Source: Emticicia sp043780375 (GTDB lineage: Bacteria; Bacteroidota; Bacteroidia; Cytophagales; Spirosomataceae). From it: 64,000 nt of DNA. The DNA is taken from positions 1-64,000 of the forward strand of contig NZ_JAYWCU010000006.1 in the NCBI RefSeq assembly GCF_043780375.1, in the 5' to 3' direction. The position numbers and the translations under genes are program-made. Positions 35,968 through 44,293 of this stretch are shown in pieces. The first letter of the stretch is position 1. The number at the start of each line of letters is the position of its first letter. The notes beneath the pieces were generated by a model that did not search any database, had not been told where the DNA came from, and saw only the letters and a program-made list of their open reading frames with translations.

Positions 35968-37197
35968 ATGAAAGAAAACAATCAGTCACTTACTAAGCAA
36001 CTTTTAAAACTACCAGTAATTGTAGCAGCTTTAGGCTATTTGGTAGATATGTATGACTTGTTTCTATTTAGCGTTGTGCGTGTACCAAGTCTGAAAGCAC
36101 TTGGTGTTTCTGACGAATTATTATTACCCGAAGGTGTTTTTCTGCTCAATATGCAGTTGGCAGGCTTGCTCATCGGAGGTGTACTTTGGGGAATTATGGG
36201 TGATAAAAAAGGTCGTTTGTCTGTGCTTTTTGGCTCAATTATTCTTTATTCATTGTCAAATATGGCAAATGGCTTGGTACAAACACTGCCACAATACGCC
36301 GTTCTGAGATTTATTGCAGGAATCGGACTTGCAGGTGAATTGGGTGCAGGAATCACGCTCGTTGCCGAATTGCTTCCACAAAAACTTAGAGGTTATGGAG
36401 CTATAATTGTTTCAACAATGGGTGTTTTAGGTGGCGTTTTGGCCTATTTCGTAGCTGATTTGTTCGAATGGAGAGTTTCTTACTTTGTTGGTGGAGGTTT
36501 AGGCTTATTACTTTTATTACTAAGAATCAATGTCTTTGAATCGGGTTTATTTTTAAAACTCAAGCAAGAAAAAGCACAAAGAGGTGATATTTTAATGATT
36601 TTTGGTAATGGAGAAAGGCTTAAAAAATACCTTTTGGCAATTATTGTTGGTGTGCCATTGTGGTTTGTTGTTGGTGTTTTGATAACATTTTCTCCAGAAT
36701 TTGGCAAAGCTCACGGGCTTACCGAAACAATCGTTGCAGGAAAAGCGGTCATGCTCACTTTCTTGGGGCAATCGTTCGGCAATGTGGTTTGTGGTTTGTT
36801 GAGCCAACAATTACAAAGTCGCAAAAAAGCCATTGGTATTTTTATGGTTTTATCATTCATGATGATGCTCATTTATTTACTTTTGCCAGTTTCCTCAACA
36901 TTTGTCTTTTATACCATCATTTTCTTTTTAGGATTTTTCAATGGTTATTGGACCTTGTTTATTATCATGGCTGCCGAGCTTTTCGGTACGAATATTAGAG
37001 CAACGGTAGCAACCTCAATTCCAAATTTTGTGCGTGGAGCAGCTATTCCACTAACAGCGTCGTTCGCAGCCTTAAAACCAGATTTTGGAGTAAATACTGC
37101 TGCCTTGATTATTGGGGGCATTACTGTTGGGGTTTCTTTATTTGCTTTGTTTTTCTTGGAAGAAACATTCTCGAAGGATATGAACTACGTGGAGTAA
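35968..37197 (+). CDS. MFS transporter (sugar or sugar-acid permease)
   Basis: 409 residues with about 12 membrane helices. The MFS loop signature is GDKKGRLSVLFGS after helix 2, and the second-half equivalent is not strong. The N-terminus GYLVDMYDLFLF resembles metabolite:H+ symporters. Its place at the end of the sugar cluster suggests it imports the compound that the preceding enzymes process. The substrate cannot be named. A strong terminator follows. Confidence 0.87.
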   Translation: MKENNQSLTKQLLKLPVIVAALGYLVDMYDLFLFSVVRVPSLKALGVSDELLLPEGVFLLNMQLAGLLIGGVLWGIMGDKKGRLSVLFGSIILYSLSNMANGLVQTLPQYAVLRFIAGIGLAGELGAGITLVAELLPQKLRGYGAIIVSTMGVLGGVLAYFVADLFEWRVSYFVGGGLGLLLLLLRINVFESGLFLKLKQEKAQRGDILMIFGNGERLKKYLLAIIVGVPLWFVVGVLITFSPEFGKAHGLTETIVAGKAVMLTFLGQSFGNVVCGLLSQQLQSRKKAIGIFMVLSFMMMLIYLLLPVSSTFVFYTIIFFLGFFNGYWTLFIIMAAELFGTNIRATVATSIPNFVRGAAIPLTASFAALKPDFGVNTAALIIGGITVGVSLFALFFLEETFSKDMNYVE

Positions 37198-37228
37198 AAC
37201 TTATAAAATGATAAATTTCAAAAATAGT

Positions 37229-37281
37229 TAATCATAAAAAAGCCACTCGAAAAAAGCTTTCAAGTGGCTTTTTTATGATTA
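37229..37281. terminator. Strong bidirectional terminator
   Basis: 19-bp arms (37229-37247 and 37263-37281) with T and A runs on both sides separate the convergent MFS and OmpA-family genes. Confidence 0.9.
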
Positions 37282-37293
37282 GAATTGTAAGCC

Positions 37294-38211
37294 TTATTTT
37301 TTATCAGGATTCAATAAATCGTAGAATTGGTCAAGTTTTGGCATCAAAATGATACGTGTACGGCGATTGGTCGTTCGTCCTTCAGATGTATCATTTGTGG
37401 TAAGCGTATTGTATTCTCCTCTACCTGCTGCGATTAGTTTATTTGGGTCAATGCTAAAGTTTTGTTGCAACGTACGCACCACTGAAGTTGCACGTTTGGT
37501 ACTCAAATCCCAGTTATCATTAATACAATCAGTATTGATAGCCACATTATCCGTATAACCTTCAACCATCACTTCTAACTCAGGTCTTGACTGAATGATT
37601 TGAGCAATTTTTCCTAAAACCGCATTGGCATTTGACGAAATTTTAGAGCTTCCACTGCTAAACAACATTTTGTCAGAAATATTAATCATCACAACAGTTT
37701 TATCAATTTTTACCTCCACATCTTGGTCGTCAATACCATTATTCAACACACTTTTAAGGTTTACCGCCAAGGCTAAATTAATAGAATCAGTTTTGGTACG
37801 TGCAGCTTGAAGCAAGTTGATATATTTATCTTTAGTTGCTAATTGAGACAAAGTTTTATCAATATTATCATTGGCTGTTTTCGATAAAACCGTCAAATTG
37901 CCTACTTGCTCCATTTGTTTATCACGCATTTTTTTTAAGTCAGCAATTTGGTCTTTCAAATCGCCTATTTGCTGGTCACGTTGTTGAATCGTGCTGAGTG
38001 AAGTGTTTTTTTGAGCTTCGGTTTCTTGTTGTACTTTAGACATACGTTCAAGTTTATCTTTGTAATCTTGAACATTGTCGCCACATTTTACCAAATCAGA
38101 TTGAGCTTTGTCATACTGCGACTGTAAAGCAGTCAATTTTTTTTTGGCAACACACGAAGCCATCGACATGGCTACAAATACAACGAAAAATGGTTTTAAT
38201 GAGATTCTCAT
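37294..38211 (-). CDS. OmpA-family lipoprotein with coiled coil
   Basis: 305 residues. The lipobox is MSMASC-VAKKK. A long coiled coil (about 25-130, many K/Q/D heptads) leads to an OmpA-like peptidoglycan-binding domain (about 165-295) with VEGYTDNVAI near 210 and RTTNRRTRIILMP near 285. The protein is likely attached to the outer membrane and reaches to the cell wall. A MotB-like role is an alternative, but there is no membrane helix beyond the signal. Confidence 0.87.
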   Translation of the reverse strand: MRISLKPFFVVFVAMSMASCVAKKKLTALQSQYDKAQSDLVKCGDNVQDYKDKLERMSKVQQETEAQKNTSLSTIQQRDQQIGDLKDQIADLKKMRDKQMEQVGNLTVLSKTANDNIDKTLSQLATKDKYINLLQAARTKTDSINLALAVNLKSVLNNGIDDQDVEVKIDKTVVMINISDKMLFSSGSSKISSNANAVLGKIAQIIQSRPELEVMVEGYTDNVAINTDCINDNWDLSTKRATSVVRTLQQNFSIDPNKLIAAGRGEYNTLTTNDTSEGRTTNRRTRIILMPKLDQFYDLLNPDKK

Positions 38212-38540
38212 ATTTGAGTAATTTTGGTTTGAGATAATTATTCGAATAAAATTTTACAGTAAAATTGACAAATTAAAATATTTTAAAAAATACTTTGTTC
38301 AATTAGTCGCCCATTTATAAATTAAAAGAGACGTATGGTTTAATATACACTATATCGAAAAGTAATTTATTTTAATCAAATAACGTAGTTCATATTGGAT
38401 AATACTGAAATATTATTGATAAACATACGAGAATAATTTTAAGAAAGTCTAAGTAAAATATAAGACATTCTTGAAAAACATCAAAAACTTGCTTTAATTT
38501 GCTCAAATCTTTTAAAAACCATATAAATCTGGGAAAAGTC
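38212..38540. other. Divergent intergenic region, nothing definite
   Basis: This 329-base AT-rich gap should hold the promoters of the OmpA-family gene and the mutase gene. No exact TAnnTTTG motif with a spaced TTG, no open frame and no strong hairpin was seen. Confidence 0.5.
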
Positions 38541-40304
38541 ATGTTAAAAGCTCTCAAATTAGATACAACGGCAGAAAAAAATATTAAAACTTGGCTCAAA
38601 GGCAAGTATGATGCTGATACAAAAGCAACTATTCAAAAATTTATTGATGAAGGAAATACTAATCAATTAAACGACTCTTTCTATAAAAATCTTGAGTTCG
38701 GAACTGGAGGAATGCGTGGCGAAATAGGTGTTGGGTCTAATCGTATGAATAATTATACCGTTGGAGTAGCTACGCAAGGCTTAGCAAATTACCTAAACAA
38801 AACCTTCACTGACCAAGAAATTAAAGTAGCCATTGCTCATGATAGCCGTAATTTTTCGCCTGAGTTTGCTCGGGTAGCTGCCGATATTTTGTCTGCCAAT
38901 GGTATCACGGTTTATTTGTATAAAGAACTTCGCCCTACGCCACAGCTATCTTTTACTGTGCGTCAGTTGGGTTGCCAAAGTGGAATTGTTATCACGGCAT
39001 CGCATAACCCACGTGAATATAACGGCTATAAAGTTTATTGGGTCGATGGCTCGCAAGTGGTAGCTCCGCACGATAAAAACATCGTAGCAGAAGTAAATGC
39101 CATTACAAATGTAAAAGATATTAAGTTTAGAGGCGTAAAAAAACGCATCAAAATGATTGGCGAAGTGCTTGACAAAGCTTATTTAAAAGCCGTGAAAAGT
39201 ATTTGTGTAAACCCTCGAATGATAAAAAAACAATCTGATTTGAGTATTGTTTTTTCTCCAATTCATGGTACAGGAATTACGATGGTTCCCAAGGCTTTGG
39301 CACAATTAGGTTTTACGAATATAAATATTGTAGCCGAACAATCTACGCCCGATGGTAATTTTCCAACGGTAGTTTATCCAAATCCAGAAGAGCATGAAGC
39401 CATGAGTTTGGCTTTGAAAAAAGCAAAGGAAATTAATGCAGATTTGGTAATTGCTACCGACCCTGATGCCGACCGTGTGGGCATGGCCGTAAAAGACCCG
39501 AAAGGCGAGTGGCAACTATTAAATGGAAATCAAGCAGCAAGTTTGATTATCTATTATTTGCTAAAAGCATGGAAAAAAGCTAAAAAATTAACAGGAAATG
39601 AGTTTGTAGCAAAAACAATCGTTACAACCGACTTGATTGACGAAATGGCTGCAAAAGCAGGGGTAAATTGCTACAATACACTTACTGGTTTTAAATATAT
39701 TGCCCAAGTGATTAGAGAATTAGAGGGCAAGCAAACGTTTATTGGTGGTGGCGAAGAAAGCTACGGATATTTGATTGGCGATAAAGTGCGTGACAAAGAT
39801 GCCATTGCAAGTTGTGCGATGATAGCCGAATTGACAGCTTATGCCAAAAATGAAGGTTTATCTTTGTTCGATTTCTTGGCAGAAATGTACCAAAAGAATG
39901 GGTTCTACTACGAAGGCTTAATTTCACTAACCAAAAAAGGCAAAACAGGTGCAGAAGAAATTCAACAAATGATGCTTGATTTTAGAGCAAAACCACCAAA
40001 AGCGTTGGCAGGTTCAAAAGTTATCCGAATAGATGACTATAAATCGCTCATGACCAAAGATTTAAAAACTGGTGAAGAAAAAGCCATTCCTGCGGGAGAA
40101 ATGGGCATCGAATCATCAAACGTATTGCAGTTTTTTACAGCCGATGGTACTAAATTTACTTGTCGGCCGTCAGGAACAGAACCCAAAATTAAGTTTTATG
40201 TAGGAGTAAGAACAAAATTGAAGAAAAAAGATGAATTTGATGCCACTTTAGAGACTTTAAAAGCAAAAGTAAAAGCGATTCAAGTGGAGTTGGATTTGAA
40301 TTAG
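38541..40304 (+). CDS. Phospho-sugar mutase (phosphoglucomutase/phosphomannomutase)
   Basis: 587 residues from the ATG at 38541. A TTG at 38499 would add 14 residues with no family support. The catalytic phosphoserine is in TASHNPREYNGYK near residue 152, the metal loop in DPDADRVG near 306, the sugar-binding loop GGGEESYG near 407, and the phosphate-binding loop RPSGTEPKIKFY near 555. Together these define the alpha-D-phosphohexomutase family, interconverting hexose 1- and 6-phosphates. Its length fits the PgcA-like group. Confidence 0.93.
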   Translation: MLKALKLDTTAEKNIKTWLKGKYDADTKATIQKFIDEGNTNQLNDSFYKNLEFGTGGMRGEIGVGSNRMNNYTVGVATQGLANYLNKTFTDQEIKVAIAHDSRNFSPEFARVAADILSANGITVYLYKELRPTPQLSFTVRQLGCQSGIVITASHNPREYNGYKVYWVDGSQVVAPHDKNIVAEVNAITNVKDIKFRGVKKRIKMIGEVLDKAYLKAVKSICVNPRMIKKQSDLSIVFSPIHGTGITMVPKALAQLGFTNINIVAEQSTPDGNFPTVVYPNPEEHEAMSLALKKAKEINADLVIATDPDADRVGMAVKDPKGEWQLLNGNQAASLIIYYLLKAWKKAKKLTGNEFVAKTIVTTDLIDEMAAKAGVNCYNTLTGFKYIAQVIRELEGKQTFIGGGEESYGYLIGDKVRDKDAIASCAMIAELTAYAKNEGLSLFDFLAEMYQKNGFYYEGLISLTKKGKTGAEEIQQMMLDFRAKPPKALAGSKVIRIDDYKSLMTKDLKTGEEKAIPAGEMGIESSNVLQFFTADGTKFTCRPSGTEPKIKFYVGVRTKLKKKDEFDATLETLKAKVKAIQVELDLN

Positions 40305-40334
40305 AATATCAAAGAATAAAGTTTCGCTAAGTGA

Positions 40335-40369
40335 TTCTGAACAGAATATTTACAATATTCTGTTCAGAA
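40335..40369. promoter_or_regulatory. Perfect 16-bp inverted repeat before the RhaEW-type gene
   Basis: TTCTGAACAGAATATT and its exact complement are separated by TAC. There is no T run, so it is not a typical terminator. It may be an operator, an mRNA end, or a repeat. Confidence 0.45.
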
Positions 40370-40497
40370 AGCTCAAGAAATAATAACATCAAACAAATCT
40401 CTTGATGCAGGTGAGTACATGAAGATTCTTTTCAGAAATCGTAACAATTTTGTGAGTTCAAAATGATTTCCTGAAAAGAAAACTTATTATTTATACA

Positions 40498-42579
40498 ATG
40501 GAAAAAACACTAACATTCAACCATGTTAGCTATTTGTGGGATGAAACTAAAGCCGCTGAATTAGCTCAAAATGAAGTAGATTTGTTTATTTATCGCTCAA
40601 ATCTTCTGGGAGCAGATTTACGCCTAACAAACTATGCTGGAGGAAATACTTCTTGCAAAATTACTGAAAAAGACCCTGTTACAGGCGACTCGGTAGAGGT
40701 AATGTGGGTAAAAGGATCTGGTGGTGATATCGGAACATTGACCAAAAAAGGCTGTGCCAATTTATATGTTGAAAAACTTCATGCCTTAAAAAGACGTTAC
40801 AGAGGATTAGCTTTTGAAGATGAAATGGTTGGTTTATTCGACCATTGTTTGTTCGACCCAAAATGTGCTACTCCTTCGATTGACACACCGCTTCATGGAC
40901 TACTCCCATTCAAACATATCGACCACCTTCACCCCGATGCACTTATTGCTATTGCTGCCAGTAAAGATGGTCAAGCTATAATGAAAGAAATTTGGGGCGA
41001 CAGCATGGCATGGTTGCCGTGGCAAAAACCAGGATTTGATTTAGGCTTACAATTAGAAAAAACGGTTAAAGATAATCCAAATCTCCGTGGTGTAATTTTG
41101 GGCGGACACGGTTTGTTCACGTGGGGAGATACTTCTTATGATTCATATATAAATACGTTAGAAGTTATTGAAATGGCTTCGGACTACTTGGAAGCTAACT
41201 ACGGCAAGAAAAGTCCTGTTTTTGGTGGAGTAAAATTAACTTCAAAAACTACCGAAGAACGCAAGTCAGCGGCTGCCGAAATCATGCCAACCTTGCGTGG
41301 CTTGGCATCAAGTTACCGCTTAATGGTTGGACATTTTACTGATGATGTACGAGTTTTAGAATATGTTAATTCAAATGATTTAGAGCGTCTGGCTCAAAAA
41401 GGAACGAGTTGCCCCGACCATTTTTTGCGTACAAAAATTCGCCCAATGGTGCTAAAAGGCACTTCAAAAGAGTCAATCGAAGCACAATTTGAAGCTTACC
41501 GTGCCGATTATGCCGCTTATTATGACCGTTGCAAGCATAGCAATAGTCCAGCAATTAGAGATTCAAATCCAGTCGTAATTTTGTATCCCGAAGTGGGAAT
41601 GTTTACATTTGCAAAAGATAAGCAAACAGCGAGAGTTGCTGCCGAGTTTTATACCAATGCTATCAATGTAATGAAAGGTGCTGAAGCGGTTTCAGAATAT
41701 GTTGGTTTAGCCGAACAAGAAGCTTTCAATATCGAATATTGGTTGTTAGAAGAAGCAAAATTACAAAGAATGCCAAAACCAAAATCATTGTCGGGCAAAA
41801 TAGCTTTTGTAACTGGTGGAACTGGCGGAATTGGTAAAGCAATTTGTGAAGAATTATTAAAAGAGGGGGCATGCATAGTAGCCGCCGACCGTAATTTATT
41901 AGATGAAACTCAAGCAGAACTTAGCCAGAAATATGGCAAAGATTCAGCGATTTCGACAGGAATTGATGTAGTAAGTGCCGAAGCAATTGCCGAATCTTTT
42001 CGTAATACTATTTTAGCTTTTGGTGGTGTTGATATTATCGTAAATTGTGCTGGACTTTCAATCTCCAAACCTTTAGAAGACCATACCATTGATGACTGGG
42101 ATTTATTACAAAACGTATTAGTAAAAGGTCAGTTTTTGGTTTCGCAAGAAGCAGTAAGAATTATGCGTCTGCAAGCAACAGGTGGCGATATTGTGAATAT
42201 TGCAAGTAAAAATGCACTGTTTGCTGGACCAAATAACGTTGGTTATGGTACTGCTAAAGCTGCACAAGTTCACATGACCAGATTACTGGCAGCAGAATTG
42301 GGCAAAGATAAAATCAGGGTAAATACTGTAAATCCTGATGCAGTTTTGCGTGGAAGCAAAATTTGGGAAGGAGATTGGGCAGAAGGTCGTGCGAAGGCGT
42401 ATGGCATAAAAGTAGATGAATTACCAAAAATGTATGCGGCACGAACGCTACTTAACGAAGAAATTTTGACCGAAGATATCGCCAAAGCCGTAAGGGTTTT
42501 TGTGGACGGAAGCCTTTCAAAATCAACAGGAAATATTTTGAATGTTGATGGTGGTGTAGCAGTTGCTTTTGTGAGATAA
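40498..42579 (+). CDS. rhaEW: Bifunctional rhamnulose-1-phosphate aldolase/lactaldehyde dehydrogenase (RhaEW type)
   Basis: 693 residues in two fused enzymes. Residues 1-425 form a class II aldolase domain, with metal-site histidines in DTPLHGLLPFKHIDHLHPDA and GGHGLFTWG. Residues 430-690 form an SDR domain with GGTGGIGKAI near 439, NCAGLS near 515 and Tyr-Lys in YGTAKAA near 582. The fusion splits rhamnulose 1-phosphate and oxidises lactaldehyde in Bacteroidota. Other rhamnose genes are absent from the window, so the substrate assignment rests on family resemblance. A GntR regulator lies downstream. Confidence 0.85.
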   Translation: MEKTLTFNHVSYLWDETKAAELAQNEVDLFIYRSNLLGADLRLTNYAGGNTSCKITEKDPVTGDSVEVMWVKGSGGDIGTLTKKGCANLYVEKLHALKRRYRGLAFEDEMVGLFDHCLFDPKCATPSIDTPLHGLLPFKHIDHLHPDALIAIAASKDGQAIMKEIWGDSMAWLPWQKPGFDLGLQLEKTVKDNPNLRGVILGGHGLFTWGDTSYDSYINTLEVIEMASDYLEANYGKKSPVFGGVKLTSKTTEERKSAAAEIMPTLRGLASSYRLMVGHFTDDVRVLEYVNSNDLERLAQKGTSCPDHFLRTKIRPMVLKGTSKESIEAQFEAYRADYAAYYDRCKHSNSPAIRDSNPVVILYPEVGMFTFAKDKQTARVAAEFYTNAINVMKGAEAVSEYVGLAEQEAFNIEYWLLEEAKLQRMPKPKSLSGKIAFVTGGTGGIGKAICEELLKEGACIVAADRNLLDETQAELSQKYGKDSAISTGIDVVSAEAIAESFRNTILAFGGVDIIVNCAGLSISKPLEDHTIDDWDLLQNVLVKGQFLVSQEAVRIMRLQATGGDIVNIASKNALFAGPNNVGYGTAKAAQVHMTRLLAAELGKDKIRVNTVNPDAVLRGSKIWEGDWAEGRAKAYGIKVDELPKMYAARTLLNEEILTEDIAKAVRVFVDGSLSKSTGNILNVDGGVAVAFVR

Positions 42580-42590
42580 AATAGATATTT

Positions 42591-42624
42591 ATTTCCTCTC
42601 CTTTTTCAAGGAGAGGAAATTTTA
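42591..42624 (+). terminator. Hairpin between the RhaEW-type gene and the GntR gene
   Basis: A perfect 13-bp stem (ATTTCCTCTCCTT/AAGGAGAGGAAAT) with a TTTC loop is followed by TTT. It ends only 15-20 bases before the GntR start codon. Confidence 0.65.
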
Positions 42625-42638
42625 ACAAAAATACACTT

Positions 42639-43649
42639 GTGTACAAACTTCAATTTAACCCTAACGAAAAGACACCTAAGTACAAGCAAATTGTACAATC
42701 TATCGTTGCGGATATTGAGCGAGCTGTTTTAAAAAAAAATGAACAATTACCCTCTATTAGTGAGCTAAGTGAGGAATATTATTTGGCTCGAGATACCGTA
42801 GAAAAAGCCTATCGAGAGCTAAAAGAGCGAGGTTTTATTACATCGGTGCAAGGAAAAGGTTTTTATGTGAATGGAGGCGAAAATAGTAAAATGCGTATCT
42901 TATTGGTTTTCAATAAGTTAAGTTCTTACAAAAAGCTAATTTACTACGCATTTTTAAAAGTTTTAGGCAATAAAGCAAGTGTAGATTTACAAATTCATCA
43001 CTATGATGCTCGTATTTTTGCCGAAATAATTGATAAGAATTTAGGTAAATATAATTACTACGTTATTATGCCTCACTTTTTCCCTGAGTCGGAAAAAATG
43101 TTGGCTTTAAAAACCATACAAAGAATTCCTGCAGAAGAATTGGTATTACTTGATAAAGATTTACCAGAATACACGCAGCCTTGTTTGAGTGTTTATCAAG
43201 ACTTTGAGAAAGATATTTTTGATGCTTTAGACGATGCCAAAGATTTGTTGGTTAAGTACAATCGAATGGTTTTGGTCTTTCCAAGTGATGGTAATTATCC
43301 TTCCGAAATTGTACGTGGATTTCGACAATTTTGTGTAAACAATCAAAAAGATTTTTTTATTAAAGAAAATGCTTTTGAGGAAGTGCTTCATGCAGGAACG
43401 GCGTATTTGGTAGTGGAAGAAACCGATTTAGCAGAATTAGTGAAGAAAAGCCGCCAATCAGATTTTACTTTAGGTAAGGAAATTGGCATTATTTCTTTCA
43501 ACGAAACAACCCTCAAAGAATTATTAGAAATCACGGTGATTACCACTGATTTTGAAACAATGGGACGCACAGCCGCTGCCCTTCTTCTCGACAAAAAACA
43601 AATCAAAGTCAAAAATCCTTTTTATACCATTCGTAGAAGTAGTCTTTAG
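42639..43649 (+). CDS. GntR-family regulator with a LacI-like ligand domain
   Basis: 336 residues with a GTG start; no ATG occurs before residue 85. The winged-helix domain covers about 1-75 (KYKQIVQSIVADIERAVL, LARDTVEKAYRELKERGFI). The remainder resembles a periplasmic-binding-protein fold of the LacI type (IRGFRQFC-like and TTDFETMGRTAA segments). Its position right after the rhamnose-type gene suggests a sugar-responsive regulator of that gene. The start codon lies in a small palindrome (TACAC-TT-GTGTA, 42632-42643) that could be an operator for itself. Confidence 0.85.
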   Translation: MYKLQFNPNEKTPKYKQIVQSIVADIERAVLKKNEQLPSISELSEEYYLARDTVEKAYRELKERGFITSVQGKGFYVNGGENSKMRILLVFNKLSSYKKLIYYAFLKVLGNKASVDLQIHHYDARIFAEIIDKNLGKYNYYVIMPHFFPESEKMLALKTIQRIPAEELVLLDKDLPEYTQPCLSVYQDFEKDIFDALDDAKDLLVKYNRMVLVFPSDGNYPSEIVRGFRQFCVNNQKDFFIKENAFEEVLHAGTAYLVVEETDLAELVKKSRQSDFTLGKEIGIISFNETTLKELLEITVITTDFETMGRTAAALLLDKKQIKVKNPFYTIRRSSL

Positions 43650-43696
43650 TTGAGGTGAAACTTTTGCGATTTTTTCATGGATACTTAAAAATGAAA

Positions 43697-43704
43697 TATA
43701 TTTG
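43697..43704 (+). promoter_or_regulatory. Predicted -7 element of marR
   Basis: TATATTTG matches TAnnTTTG exactly. It lies 57 bases before the start codon and 4 bases before the palindromic operator, so a bound repressor would cover the start of transcription. A well-spaced TTG was not found. Confidence 0.45.
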
Positions 43705-43708
43705 TAAT

Positions 43709-43731
43709 ATTAGTTGACAAGTACAACTAAT
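43709..43731. promoter_or_regulatory. MarR operator candidate before marR
   Basis: ATTAGTTG-N7-CAACTAAT is a perfect 8-bp inverted repeat with a 7-base spacer. The same pattern recurs at 44205-44227 before the GH3 gene. Confidence 0.7.
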
Positions 43732-43760
43732 TATCATTATTTTAATCAAAAAAAGCAGAT

Positions 43761-44192
43761 ATGGATAGAATTTCGATAAGAATGCAAATGGCCGCCACAT
43801 TACAAATAATAGGAAAGCTCGTCACCAAATCATTCCAAGAAAGCGATTTTGATGTTACTATCACACAATTTGTGATACTCAATTTATTGAACTCACACGA
43901 AAATTTAACATTAACCCAACAAGACTTATCATTGTTGATGAGTAAAGATAAATCGGCGATTTTGAGGCAAATTGACGAGTTAGAGAAAAAAAATATGGTA
44001 GCGAGGGTTACCGATACTGAAGATAGAAGAAAAAAAATATTGATGCTGACAAAGACTGGTATTGAAGCGGTTAATCAATTATTAGAAATTGAAGGGCGTA
44101 TTTTAGATTATTTGATTGCTGATGTAAATGAAGAGGAATTGATTATTTTTTCAAAGGTTTTATCCAAAATTAAGAATACTGCTAAAGAATGA
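43761..44192 (+). CDS. MarR-family transcriptional regulator
   Basis: 143 residues. The winged helix is clear: FVILNLLNSHENLTLTQQDL, the recognition region LLMSKDKSAILRQIDELE, and the wing DTEDRRKKILMLT. N- and C-terminal helices would form the dimer. MarR proteins often repress their own gene and a neighbour. Here identical palindromes precede both this gene and the GH3 glycosidase 101 bases downstream, which supports that pattern. No efflux or stress gene lies nearby, which is unusual for the family. Confidence 0.92.
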   Translation: MDRISIRMQMAATLQIIGKLVTKSFQESDFDVTITQFVILNLLNSHENLTLTQQDLSLLMSKDKSAILRQIDELEKKNMVARVTDTEDRRKKILMLTKTGIEAVNQLLEIEGRILDYLIADVNEEELIIFSKVLSKIKNTAKE

Positions 44193-44204
44193 GTTTTTTG
44201 TAAC

Positions 44205-44227
44205 ATTAGTTGATTTTGTCAACTATT
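44205..44227. promoter_or_regulatory. MarR operator candidate before the GH3 gene
   Basis: ATTAGTTG-N7-CAACTATT matches the marR operator in both arms (one base differs) and in spacing. The inner TTGA/TCAA bases extend the symmetry. Confidence 0.7.
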
Positions 44228-44293
44228 ATTGAGATTTTTTCAATAAAAAGTAAATAAATTTACAATTTTCAACCTTAAATCACCCTATAAAAA

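Noticed and set aside
40335..40369. Palindrome as an intrinsic terminator of the mutase gene
   Set aside because: It lacks a T run on either strand; listed as a possible operator instead.
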